A stretch of DNA of 64,000 bases from Paraburkholderia sp. BCC1884 (GCF_900996225.1 NZ_CAAJGL010000065.1:1-64000), one strand, 5' to 3'. Shown: positions 50,728-59,256, numbered from the stretch's first letter. Numbers and translations are program-made. The notes: generated from the letters alone by a model not told the origin.

Positions 50728-52499
50728 GACCGCCTCGCCGACGGGTGCGTGACGGCTTGTTCCAGATACGCACCGTCGAGTCGAGTGGTGTGATCCAGCG
50801 ACGTTTCTGCGAGGTTGGCGCGGAACAGGTTCGCCTCTCGCAAATTCGCGTGCGGCAGAATCGCTCGCCTGAGATGGGCGCCGATCAGATCAGCCCGAGC
50901 GAGGTTGGCGCCGCTTAAATCGGTGCGCACCATGTAGCCGTTGATGAGCTTCATGTCCTGCAAGTCCGCTGCTTGCAGGCTGGCGTCGGAGAAGTCGCTT
51001 TGGCTGATCCGGGCGCCATTGAAACTGGCGCCGTTCGCGCGGGCCTGGCGCAGATTCACTTCGCTGAGGACGGCTCCAGCAAAGTCCGCTCGTTCCAGCA
51101 CGGTGTCTTTCACGAAACAGGCTTTGCTCAAGATCGCCCGATCGAACCGGATGTCGTGGGCGAGCGTTTCGACAAGGCCGAAGCCCACGATGTCTGCTCT
51201 CGAAAAACTGACGCGTTCGATCTGACATTGGATGAAAGCGAGTTTGCGGATACGTGCCTGGCCGAAATCGACGTCCTGGAAAACCTGTTCGACGAAGACG
51301 AGGTCGCTTAGCGTGGCTTCCCGGAAATTGACCATATCGAAACGACAATCGGTGAATCGGGCCCCTTGGATCGATGCGCGCGGAAACTTGCACCGCTTGA
51401 ATTGCGTGCGCTCGAACAGGCCGCGGTCGAGTGTGGCACCGCTGAAATCTGTGTCGTCGCATTGAGCGAGCGACAGGTTGGCGTTGTCCAGGCGCGCCCC
51501 AGCTAACGAAGTTCGCACGAGCGTGGCGCGCACCAGCACCGCTGAGCTCAAGGTGGCGCCGGTGAGATCGGCGCCGGTCAGGTCGGCGCTTTCCAGCAGG
51601 GCTCCGTCGAACAGCGCGCCGCGCAGACTCATGCCGCTCAGATCGGCGCCCGTCAGATCGAGGTTCGCTAGCGATTCGCCATTCGCGTACATGGCGGCGA
51701 CGCGCTCGCGCACAGCGTGTGCCGCGGCCGCCTCGAGGCGCGGCGCCGCATCCTGATGATGCGCCGTGTGCAGGTAGGTTGAGCGCAGTTTGCGGTTGGC
51801 ATCGCGCACCAGGTCTTGCAGGTCGATGCGATTGAACTGCCCTGCGTGCGCGCCGTCGAGAGACAGCTTGGGTAGGCCGTGTCGGGGTTGAGGTTGCGGG
51901 CATCGCGCTGCATATTTCGTTTCGATTTCGCGACGCGCCGTTTCCAAAGCGCAGAGTTGTTGGTCGGCGAGTTGCTCTTGATGTTGCACGAACTCCGCCA
52001 ATTCCTCGACACGAGGCGGCCGCGCCGACTCGGGCGCGATCGCGAAAGCGACGGGTGCTAAGCGGCCGCTTAGGGATCGAGCGGAGACGGCGACCCGGTC
52101 GGCCTCCTGTTGAGCACGATGCAGAAGATTGCGCTGCAACGCGCCTCGGGTCGGGGCCGCGTTGGCTTCGCTCGTGTCTTCGGCTTGTACGAGCATCGAC
52201 TCCGGCATGAGATCGCAGTCACGAAGTGCGTGCAAGGCGCCGCGGTTGCGGTCCATGCGCAGGTCGAATACGCGACGATAATGTGCGAGGGACCTGGCTT
52301 CCAGACTCGATTCAGCGCCGATCAACAAACTGGCCACATCTTGCGCATCGAATTCCTCGATCGCTACCGTGCCGTGGAAGATCATCACCACTCGCTCGCG
52401 ATGCGGAATGAACCATGCTGTTGTCAGGCGCATAGGCACCTCGTTCAGGGTGTTTTCGCTTACCCGTTGAACGAAACAGCGGACGCGCAGCGGCGGCAA
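50724..52499 (-). CDS. C-terminal DUF2169 part fused to pentapeptide repeats (downstream half of a split gene)
   Basis: A reading frame of up to 591 residues. It begins with sequence that completes the DUF2169 domain (LPPLRVRCFVQR, MRLTTAWFIPHRERVVMIFHG), has a helical linker (about 100-260, Gln/Ala/Arg-rich), and then about 300 residues of pentapeptide repeats (ANLDLTGADLSGMSLRGALF onward). The first usable codon is TTG at 52499. An ATG at 52433 (MRLTTAW) has a GAGGTG site just upstream and would give 569 residues. The frame lies one base off from the preceding gene, with which it shares a 40-bp overlap and a split domain. Confidence 0.8.
   Translation of the reverse strand: MPPLRVRCFVQRVSENTLNEVPMRLTTAWFIPHRERVVMIFHGTVAIEEFDAQDVASLLIGAESSLEARSLAHYRRVFDLRMDRNRGALHALRDCDLMPESMLVQAEDTSEANAAPTRGALQRNLLHRAQQEADRVAVSARSLSGRLAPVAFAIAPESARPPRVEELAEFVQHQEQLADQQLCALETARREIETKYAARCPQPQPRHGLPKLSLDGAHAGQFNRIDLQDLVRDANRKLRSTYLHTAHHQDAAPRLEAAAAHAVRERVAAMYANGESLANLDLTGADLSGMSLRGALFDGALLESADLTGADLTGATLSSAVLVRATLVRTSLAGARLDNANLSLAQCDDTDFSGATLDRGLFERTQFKRCKFPRASIQGARFTDCRFDMVNFREATLSDLVFVEQVFQDVDFGQARIRKLAFIQCQIERVSFSRADIVGFGLVETLAHDIRFDRAILSKACFVKDTVLERADFAGAVLSEVNLRQARANGASFNGARISQSDFSDASLQAADLQDMKLINGYMVRTDLSGANLARADLIGAHLRRAILPHANLREANLFRANLAETSLDHTTRLDGAYLEQAVTHPSARRS
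52460..52499 (-). other. Frame junction inside the DUF2169 domain
   Basis: Over these 40 bp the upstream frame ends and the downstream frame supplies the rest of the same domain. Inserting one base near ACCGGCGCTTGCC would join the frames into a single product of about 858 residues. No canonical X-XXY-YYZ slippery heptamer was seen in the overlap. Confidence 0.7.
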
Positions 52500-53263
52500 G
52501 CGCCGGTGATGACTTCTCGCTCGGGATGCATATGCGCAATCTCGTACTCGACGCCGTCGGGCAAGGCGGCGTGCTCAGGCAATTGCTGATCTGGTGGCGC
52601 GATATTGAAATAGCGTCGATCCATCGTGCGCGGAAAGCCGGGACAGTCTTCCTCGAGCCATTGCTGATCGAGTTGGCCATAGAACTGGTTGCGCTGTGGC
52701 CAAGCCGGGGCAACCGGCGTATAGGCTGCCGGCGCGGCGGTTTGCTTGCGAGAGCCAAGAGTGGTCGTCGCGTATTCGAGGTTGGGGAGCGGTTGCGGTT
52801 TCTCGCTTTTGCCGTCTATGGATGCGTCGGAGAATCCACGTCCCACTGGATTGTCCGGATATCCCGCGCCACCATACGCAAGCGGCCAGTCGAGCGGCAA
52901 TGATTCGAATCGACGCGATACTGTTGGTGAGTCGCCGTTCCACTCGCGGTCACCGGACACACGCAGCCGTTTTTCGATCCCCCCGAAACGGATACCGACG
53001 TGGCAAGTGTGCGTGCCCTCGCAATACTTGCCGTAGGCGTGCGCGGAGACGAGAAATTCCGCGTGAGGTTTGGGCAACGCAGCGTCGAGCGGGTAACCCA
53101 TCAGCTCTTCGCCGACCGTATCCCACAATTCGGATTCGCTGACGAGATGCGGCATCTCACCGAGTGTCGCCATCACCGGGACGGCCACGCCGAGATGTTC
53201 ACAGCCCGCTGATCGGTAAGAACGCGTGAGTATGCCAAGGGGCGTAGGCTTGATAATTTTCAT
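52460..53263 (-). CDS. DUF2169 protein, N-terminal part (upstream half of a split gene)
   Basis: A 267-residue frame starting MKIIKPTPLGILTRSY, the DUF2169 N-terminus, with FLVSAHAYGKYCEGTHTCHVG-type strands, RFESLPLDWPLAYGGAGYPDNPVGRGF (residues about 125-150) and EEDCPGFPRTMDRRYFNIAPPDQQ. DUF2169 proteins have been linked to T6SS effector loading as adaptors. The expected continuation after HPEREVITG (a LPPLR-RCFV segment) is present in the DNA but in another frame. This frame instead reads ACRRCASAVSFNG and stops. It lies 25 bp after vgrG. Confidence 0.85.
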   Translation of the reverse strand: MKIIKPTPLGILTRSYRSAGCEHLGVAVPVMATLGEMPHLVSESELWDTVGEELMGYPLDAALPKPHAEFLVSAHAYGKYCEGTHTCHVGIRFGGIEKRLRVSGDREWNGDSPTVSRRFESLPLDWPLAYGGAGYPDNPVGRGFSDASIDGKSEKPQPLPNLEYATTTLGSRKQTAAPAAYTPVAPAWPQRNQFYGQLDQQWLEEDCPGFPRTMDRRYFNIAPPDQQLPEHAALPDGVEYEIAHMHPEREVITGACRRCASAVSFNG

Positions 53264-53288
53264 ATCGAATCGGTTGGCGTGGCTGGCG

Positions 53289-55133
53289 TTAAAACGTGAC
53301 GGACAGGCCGACGGTGTTGTACGACACCCCCGTTGCCGAAACGCTCAAGCCGGTGCTGCTGACCGAGGTTCCGGTCGATGACCCGGAGTTGCCTGTAGCG
53401 CTGACGCTCGAGCCGGTTGCGCCGACACTGGAGCCCACCGTCGTCACGACCGATCCGAGCGCGTCCATCGTCGAGCCGACTACGCCGAATCCCGTACCGA
53501 GCACGCCGATCTGGTTGAAGACGAACGATTCCTGCGTTCCCAGGACGATTGCGGTGGAGTTGCCGTTGACCACCGTGGCCGAATTGCCGCCGACGCTTTC
53601 CGTGGCGTCGTTCTCGACCGACACGTCGTAGTCACGCTCGGCATGCAGGCACATCTGTTCCGCGCCTGGCTTGTCTTCGAAGCGAAGCATGTTCGCGTTC
53701 TCATGGGAGCCGCCGGGAGTGCGCGTGACGAAGCCGCTTTGAGTCGCGGCTGCCGGCAGGGCGAAAGGCGGCATCTGATCGGCGTTATAAATGCGACCGG
53801 TCACGAGCGGCCGATCGAGTTGGCCGTTCAGGAAATCCACCACGACCTCCTGACCGATGCGAGGAATATGAACGCCGCCATACTGACTGCCGGCCCATAC
53901 GCTCGACACGCGCACCCAGCACGAGCTGTTTTCGTCGCGCTTGCCGTAACGGTCCCAGCGAAATTGCAATTTCACCCGACCGTATTGATCGGTCCAGATA
54001 TCCTGACCCGCCGGCCCCACTACGACGGCGGTTTGCGGACCGGAGGCCCTGGGCGCGGGGGTGGCACTCGGAGCTCGAAAAGCCAAAGAGGCAGGCTGCG
54101 CGACGAAATCGAAGTCGTAGCGGGCGTCACTGCTGCCGGTGACATAGCCACCTTCCTGCAGACGGTAGTTCACGCCGACTACAAGGTAAACGCGGTTTTC
54201 CTCCTGCCTTGGATAGTCTTTCAGTGTGAACAGATAGCCTGGTGCGATGGCGCGCAAGCGCGAGTGCGCATGAATGCGTGCGTGTCCCGCCTGTTGTTCC
54301 TCAAGCCGAACGCGAGCGTAGTGCTCGCCCTGGTCCGCTTCGATATAACCGCCTTGCCACTGGTACTTGCCATAAGCACCGTGTTCGGCGTTTAGCGGAT
54401 TGGCGCGCCGCTGTGACAGATCGGCGCGCGGCTTCCTGAAGTCGTAATCGTCGACGACGTAGGCACCTGAACAGAGTTCGGTTGCCGGATGCCATTGGTC
54501 CACGCCCTCTTCAACGGACAATGCAACCCGGTCGGGCGGCAGATAGGGCAGCATTGCGTAACCGGGCAGCGGATCGTGGGCACTCATGTCGTCGACGAGG
54601 ACAAGCACCTGCTGGTCCGCTTCATGGCGGAAGTAGTAGTAGATGCCTTCCTGCTCCATTAACCTGCTGACAAACGCGAAGTCGCTCTCCTGGTATTGGA
54701 CGCAGTACTCCCAGCTGCGATAGCTGGCGAGTAATCGCTCGTCGACCTGGAATCCATAGGTCTCGAACACGCTTCGCAGAATGTCCACCACCGACAGATT
54801 CTGGAAACTACGACAGTCTTCGGTCCTGGTCAGGTACCAGAGCCAGGGACGCAGCGTGACCGTGTAGACATAGGTCCGCGACGTAAGGGTTTCTCGGCCT
54901 GTGAGCGCGCAATGCACGATATGGCCGCCGAGATAGCGCACGCTACCGTCGACCGTTGCGATCTCCAGCGTCAGCGGTTTGCCGAGCAGGTCATTCATCT
55001 CGATCGATACCGAGTGGCTGACCAGTTCCACCTTGAATTCATACAGCGACGACAGCGACTCCTCACCCTCCAGCGAGCGAAACTTGAGCATGTCCGGATC
55101 AAGCGGCGTGTGAGCAGTAATGATGTGGTTCAT
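53289..55133 (-). CDS. vgrG: T6SS spike protein VgrG (TssI)
   Basis: A 614-residue spike trimer subunit. The gp27-like part covers about residues 1-350 (LKFRSLEGEESLSSLYEFKVEL, then GHIVHCALTG, RSVFETYGF, YCVQYQESDFAFVSRLMEQEGIYYYF around residue 150, KDYPRQEENRVYLV). The gp5-like OB fold and neck lie at about 370-480 (DQYGRVKLQFRWDRYGKRD, SSVWAGSQYGGVHIPRIGQEV, RIYNADQMPPF). A C-terminal tail of about 70 residues is built from seven-residue repeats. No catalytic extension. ATG 55133; the longer open frame upstream overlaps tssG without homology. Confidence 0.96.
   Translation of the reverse strand: MNHIITAHTPLDPDMLKFRSLEGEESLSSLYEFKVELVSHSVSIEMNDLLGKPLTLEIATVDGSVRYLGGHIVHCALTGRETLTSRTYVYTVTLRPWLWYLTRTEDCRSFQNLSVVDILRSVFETYGFQVDERLLASYRSWEYCVQYQESDFAFVSRLMEQEGIYYYFRHEADQQVLVLVDDMSAHDPLPGYAMLPYLPPDRVALSVEEGVDQWHPATELCSGAYVVDDYDFRKPRADLSQRRANPLNAEHGAYGKYQWQGGYIEADQGEHYARVRLEEQQAGHARIHAHSRLRAIAPGYLFTLKDYPRQEENRVYLVVGVNYRLQEGGYVTGSSDARYDFDFVAQPASLAFRAPSATPAPRASGPQTAVVVGPAGQDIWTDQYGRVKLQFRWDRYGKRDENSSCWVRVSSVWAGSQYGGVHIPRIGQEVVVDFLNGQLDRPLVTGRIYNADQMPPFALPAAATQSGFVTRTPGGSHENANMLRFEDKPGAEQMCLHAERDYDVSVENDATESVGGNSATVVNGNSTAIVLGTQESFVFNQIGVLGTGFGVVGSTMDALGSVVTTVGSSVGATGSSVSATGNSGSSTGTSVSSTGLSVSATGVSYNTVGLSVTF
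53292..53504 (-). repeat. Ten tandem seven-residue repeats forming the VgrG tip
   Basis: Residues 544-613 read in register as units such as VVGSTMD, ALGSVVT, TVGSSVG, ATGSSVS, ATGNSGS, STGTSVS, STGLSVS, ATGVSYN, TVGLSVT: Gly at position 3, usually Ser at position 4 or 5, and a hydrophobic residue often at 6. The terminal Phe ends the protein. The DNA period is 21 bp but degenerate at codon level. Confidence 0.85.
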
Positions 55134-55188
55134 GACAGGGTTCGTAGAGGAAGATCGGCCGGGTTGGTGAAAGCAGATTGGCGGGCAC

Positions 55189-56232
55189 TCAGGCCGAGCA
55201 TGTCTGCGACGAATACGCTTCAGGCTGATAGACGAATTCGTCGGCGTCACCACCGGTGCCATGACGAGTGCCGAGCCAACTTCCCCAGCCCAACGGCTGG
55301 CCGGGCCCCAGACTGTTGCCGTGCACCTGACTCGCGCTCATGACGAGTCGCATGTCCCACGCCCATTCAATGCCTGCGTAATGGCGTACCCATTCCACCA
55401 CTTGCCGCGAGCGTCGTGTATCAGGCAGGAGGTCCCGATACTGTTCGCGCGAGAGCGGCCCGACGCGCAACTCGAATTTCGATTGGACGTCGCGCACGGC
55501 CTTGCCGAGCATTGCGCCGCACCCAAGTCCGGTGCCGTTCGACGACGTGCGCAGCCTCGTGCGTTGGCGCGGTCCGACTGGTATCCAGTGCGGCACGAAC
55601 TCGACAATTTCGACGGGCACGCCGAGAAACGCACATAGGATGTGCTGAAGCCCGACGGGATTGCGTGTCTGCCGTACCAGGTGTCCGGCCATGTAATAGC
55701 TCGCATGCGCGGCGATCCCGTTCGACTTCAATTGCGACGGCAGGCCTGCGTGAATCAGGCTCGCGATATAGGCGTCGAAGCGCGCTCCTGGTCCACCATC
55801 AAGGCTGACGGTCGGTTGAGCGTCGGCCCAGGCGCGATAGAACAGTAAGATCAAACGGTGGTGGAACAGATCGGCAAATGCGCTTAGCGTGGAGTCGCCG
55901 TGGTGGTGAAGGCGGTCGTAGGCGTATTCGGTGAGATGCAGCGGCAAAGGGCCATTGGGGCCGAACAACCCGAAGCTATAAATGGATACGCGAGCCGGTG
56001 CCCCATCCTGTCCTGGGGCAGCCGATGCCAGAGTCGCGGGCGCAAAGGCCAGCGATGCCTGCTGGCCGATGCGCAGTGGCTCGTCGCCAGGGTGCGTCGC
56101 CCGCCCGAGGCGCACGGGCATGCCGGCGCGCGCATCGAGCCAGCGCAATAGGACGTAGAGGTCGAACGCGTGCGGCGTATTCGAGACCTGCTGCCAGAAA
56201 AGTTGCAGTGACGGGGCGATGGCGGCTTTCAT
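55189..56232 (-). CDS. tssG: T6SS baseplate protein TssG
   Basis: A 347-residue baseplate wedge subunit that pairs with TssF. FWQQVSNTPHAFDLYVLLRWL at the start (residues about 12-32), EPLRIGQQASLAFAPATL, FGLFGPNGPLPLHLTEYA (the TssG signature) and FHHRLILLFYRAW are all present. ATG overlaps the tssF stop (ATGA). It ends only 55 bp before vgrG; in many systems clpV lies here, and it is absent. Confidence 0.95.
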   Translation of the reverse strand: MKAAIAPSLQLFWQQVSNTPHAFDLYVLLRWLDARAGMPVRLGRATHPGDEPLRIGQQASLAFAPATLASAAPGQDGAPARVSIYSFGLFGPNGPLPLHLTEYAYDRLHHHGDSTLSAFADLFHHRLILLFYRAWADAQPTVSLDGGPGARFDAYIASLIHAGLPSQLKSNGIAAHASYYMAGHLVRQTRNPVGLQHILCAFLGVPVEIVEFVPHWIPVGPRQRTRLRTSSNGTGLGCGAMLGKAVRDVQSKFELRVGPLSREQYRDLLPDTRRSRQVVEWVRHYAGIEWAWDMRLVMSASQVHGNSLGPGQPLGWGSWLGTRHGTGGDADEFVYQPEAYSSQTCSA

Positions 56233-58109
56233 GCGGTCGGGCGACGTCCGATTCGTGGTGCCCAGCGCTTGACTTCTCCGCGCTGCAGCGTTGAGACGAC
56301 AAGTTCGCTGAAGCTGTTCAGCGACACATGGCGGGCGAAGAACTGTTCCAGCACCGCGCCGAACAGATAAGTGCTGGCGCCGGCGAACGCCATCTCGTCG
56401 AGCAGTAGCGAAATGCATACGCCTCGTCCGAACATGAGCGGACCCGGCTGAGGCAATTGGCGATGGACGGGTTCAACCTGCACGCTGCGAATGCCCCGGA
56501 TTTGCGGTAAAGGGTCCGCGGACGCTGCACCGGCGTAGAGCCCTAGCAACTCGCGCAGCGACTGCGCACCCTGATTGGCGTCGAGGTCGGTCAGTGTTTG
56601 ATAGTTCAATCCGAGATGGCTGATGAGCCGCCAGGTGATTTCACCGTCGGCAAGGGCCGGACGCGGCTGACCAGGACCGTGAAGTACCTTGATGGCCGCG
56701 ACTGGCGCGGACACTTGCAGACTGAAATCACTGGTGCCGGTGAGCGGAATCCTCGGGGCGAGGCCGCGATTGGTACAGAGCGCCTCTACCGAGAGATGGC
56801 GTAAGTCGTCGGAAAACGGTGCGTTGGATTGATCGACCAGCGATAAAAATACCTCACTTCCGCTGTAACTCGTGGGCGCGTCGCCACGACTTCGTAGTGG
56901 GCTCAGAAGGCGCGGTTCGCGACGTGTCGAGAAATAGCAGCCTTGATTTTGTGAATCGTCGGAGCGTGCCCCGTAGAAAGGGCGAAATTCACACTCCCTG
57001 CCTTCCTGTTGCGAGTGGCCGGTCACCTTGTTGACGCTGTGCACCTCATAGTCGAGCGGTCGGGTGCGATCCACCACGATGTGATGCTCGTGGCGCTGCA
57101 CGGATAGCGCGATACGGTCCGTACGTTTCGGGAACAGGTTGATGACCGGCGTACAAAACAGCGAGAGGCTCCCGATGTCGATCGAGCGCTCCAGTTCCGG
57201 CGCGGTTTTATCGAGCAGGATAGTCAGCGAAAAGGCATTGCCCTTGATCGTTTGCAATGTCGCGCGCAGATGCCGGATACTGAAAAACAGGAAGCGCACT
57301 GGAAATGCAAAATATTCGTGCAATAGCCGATATCCGTGGAACGAGCGCACGCCTTGAGGTAGGAGTGCCTGGGCTGCATCGAAGCCCTCGTGGCGGATGG
57401 CGTCTTCGTCCAGCACGGAAGCGTCGACTTCGTCTTTTGTCGCACCGTGGCACACCACGCCGACGCTATGTGCGAGCACCAGTTCCAGTAGTTGAAGTGC
57501 CTGAGGTTCGGCGTCGCTGCAGAAGAAGGTCAGTTGGTCTAGCGGCAATTGGTTCACCCTGGCGCCGCCGCTGACTTCGAATCGCAGATGCAATGCACCA
57601 CGCACCGCTGTGCTTGCGTCACGAAGATTTAGTCGCGATAAGGGCAAGTCGCAAGGCGCGCCGCCTAGCTTCACCGCGGCGAGGCGCAGCGGCCAAAGCG
57701 TGAGAGCGTGAGCCGTGCGGAATTCACACGCTGTCTGTTCACCATCGGTGAGCTGGGCGCGCAGTGGCGTGCCGGCCGGCAACGTGTAACCCGCTTGCAG
57801 ATTGCCTTCACGCAGGTTCGGCTGCACGGCGACGATAGCCGCTGACGGCAACGGCGCCAGATAGTTCGGGTAGACGACATCGAGCAGACGCTGCGAGAAG
57901 CGCGGGAACTCGGCGTCCATCTTCAGTTGAATGCGGGCGGTGAGAAAACTGAAGCCTTCGAGAAGCCGCTCCACATAGGGGTCTTTGACGTTGCCGTCAT
58001 GCATGCGGAGGTGGCCTGCCACCTTCGGAAAGGCCTCGGCGAATTCCGCCCCAAGCTCGCGCAAGTAAGCCAGTTCACGGTTGTAGTAGTCGAGAAGGCG
58101 CGCGTCCAT
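56229..58109 (-). CDS. tssF: T6SS baseplate protein TssF
   Basis: A 626-residue baseplate wedge subunit. The N-terminal LLDYYNRELAYLRELGAEFAEAFPKVAGHL is the TssF signature (residues about 4-33), with DPYVERLLEGFSFLTARIQLKMD, FSQRLLDVVYPNYLAPLPS and, near the C-terminus, GVCISLLLDEMAFAGASTYLFGAVLEQFFA. Normal length. Its ATG overlaps the tssE stop (TAATG), and its stop overlaps the tssG start. Confidence 0.96.
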   Translation of the reverse strand: MDARLLDYYNRELAYLRELGAEFAEAFPKVAGHLRMHDGNVKDPYVERLLEGFSFLTARIQLKMDAEFPRFSQRLLDVVYPNYLAPLPSAAIVAVQPNLREGNLQAGYTLPAGTPLRAQLTDGEQTACEFRTAHALTLWPLRLAAVKLGGAPCDLPLSRLNLRDASTAVRGALHLRFEVSGGARVNQLPLDQLTFFCSDAEPQALQLLELVLAHSVGVVCHGATKDEVDASVLDEDAIRHEGFDAAQALLPQGVRSFHGYRLLHEYFAFPVRFLFFSIRHLRATLQTIKGNAFSLTILLDKTAPELERSIDIGSLSLFCTPVINLFPKRTDRIALSVQRHEHHIVVDRTRPLDYEVHSVNKVTGHSQQEGRECEFRPFYGARSDDSQNQGCYFSTRREPRLLSPLRSRGDAPTSYSGSEVFLSLVDQSNAPFSDDLRHLSVEALCTNRGLAPRIPLTGTSDFSLQVSAPVAAIKVLHGPGQPRPALADGEITWRLISHLGLNYQTLTDLDANQGAQSLRELLGLYAGAASADPLPQIRGIRSVQVEPVHRQLPQPGPLMFGRGVCISLLLDEMAFAGASTYLFGAVLEQFFARHVSLNSFSELVVSTLQRGEVKRWAPRIGRRPTA

Positions 58110-58666
58110 TACGGCTCCCTACGCGAACGAAGGGTGAATTGGCCACTGTCGAGATCCAGTTCCGAGCGAGCGAAGAACGGCCGAGGCGATTGGCTTTTCC
58201 AAAGCTGTCCGCTAATTTCAAGCGACAATGTGTTGGGCGGGCGCGCAGCGGACGGCTCCGCCGCGCAGCGAACTTCGAGGCTTTCGGCAAGGATGCGTGG
58301 CTCGAATTGAACGATCGCCGCGCGGATAGCGCTCTCGATGTCGGTAGAACTCGTTGTCAACGCTCGCGTGCCGTTCAATGTGCCCACGCCGAAGTTCACC
58401 ACCGACTGTTGCACGTGTGAGTAGCCGTCGAGATCGACGATCGATTCGATGCTCGGGCTGTTCATCAACCAGCCGAGATCGCGCAGAATCGAGTCACGCA
58501 TCTGCGTGTCCGATGGCGCGGGCGATCTGCAAAAATCGGACGCCGTTTGCGAGCGATCACTCGTCAGGCGATCGAGCAGGGACGGCTGGGCCTCGTATCG
58601 CAGATCGCGATATACCTCAGTCGAATCTCGTCGCGTGCGCAAGGATGGTGGACTTTTCACAGACAT
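58109..58666 (-). CDS. tssE: T6SS baseplate protein TssE (gp25-like)
   Basis: A 185-residue gp25 lysozyme-like baseplate protein that seeds sheath assembly. SLLDRLTSD near the N-terminus, SILRDLGWLMNSPSIES (residues about 58-75, the conserved gp25 helix), SVVNFGVGTLNG and the C-terminal IVQFEPRILAESLEV are visible. In gp25 the EPR motif marks the active core, and it is present here. It follows hcp by 72 bp and overlaps tssF. Confidence 0.94.
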   Translation of the reverse strand: MSVKSPPSLRTRRDSTEVYRDLRYEAQPSLLDRLTSDRSQTASDFCRSPAPSDTQMRDSILRDLGWLMNSPSIESIVDLDGYSHVQQSVVNFGVGTLNGTRALTTSSTDIESAIRAAIVQFEPRILAESLEVRCAAEPSAARPPNTLSLEISGQLWKSQSPRPFFARSELDLDSGQFTLRSRREP

Positions 58667-58685
58667 TCTCGTCGGCTGGCAGCCA

Positions 58686-58713
58686 TACGGGCGAAAGCAG
58701 TTGCATGCCCGTA
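58686..58713 (-). repeat. Inverted repeat in the hcp-tssE gap
   Basis: TACGGGC (58686-58692) and GCCCGTA (58707-58713) form a 7-bp perfect stem with a 14-base loop, 25 bp downstream of the hcp stop and before tssE. Such hairpins can stabilise hcp mRNA or reduce read-through; no T-tract follows, so full termination is not expected. Confidence 0.45.
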
Positions 58714-58738
58714 CGACACATTAAAAGATGAAAAAGGC

Positions 58739-59221
58739 CTAAACCTCACGGTTCTGCTTGATGTCCCACGCAAGTACGCTTTCACCGCCGCGAGTACCTT
58801 GGTCGGTCTGTTCCCAGTACTGTTTTTTGACCTTGGCGGCCTGGAACGCATAGCTCACCTTCACAGCTTCGGAATTTCTCGCGGCGTCCTGCTGGACAGA
58901 AGTGACGAGAACTTCTGAGAGCGTGATTCGCAAATATTCGACTTGCGATCCGCCGGCTTTACAGACCGAGATTTCGACGCTGGGCAAGTGTTTGCCGTTG
59001 GCGCAGTACTTGAGAACCGCCGGGGACGCTTTGTCCATGAAGGTCTCGACGTGCAGGTCGTTAAAGCTGACTTTGCCGATGCCGCCGCCGCTGCCGGTCG
59101 CCATGCTCCCGGGCTGTTCCGCACCCCAGGAGTAGGACTGGATGTCGATCCATCCTTTGTGGTTGGCGTCTTTTGACTCGCCGGTTACGCCGTCTACCCG
59201 CATGTACATATCGACTGACAT
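58739..59221 (-). CDS. hcp: T6SS inner tube protein Hcp (TssD)
   Basis: A 160-residue Hcp1-family protein that stacks as hexameric rings to form the T6SS tube and is itself secreted. MSVDMYMRVDGVTGESKD, GWIDIQSYSWGAEQP, FNDLHVETFMDKASPAVLKYC (around residue 55-75) and the C-terminal beta strand with ESVLAWDIKQNREV are typical. AAGGG lies eight bases before the ATG, one of the better ribosome-binding sites in the operon, fitting its high demand. Confidence 0.97.
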   Translation of the reverse strand: MSVDMYMRVDGVTGESKDANHKGWIDIQSYSWGAEQPGSMATGSGGGIGKVSFNDLHVETFMDKASPAVLKYCANGKHLPSVEISVCKAGGSQVEYLRITLSEVLVTSVQQDAARNSEAVKVSYAFQAAKVKKQYWEQTDQGTRGGESVLAWDIKQNREV

Positions 59222-59256
59222 TTTCTAGCCCTTGGTTGATGAATCGATCACGATGT

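Noticed and set aside
52460..52499. Programmed -1 frameshift heptamer at the DUF2169 junction
   Set aside because: No X-XXY-YYZ heptamer in the correct phase was found in the overlap, so programmed shifting is not claimed, only listed as one possible explanation.
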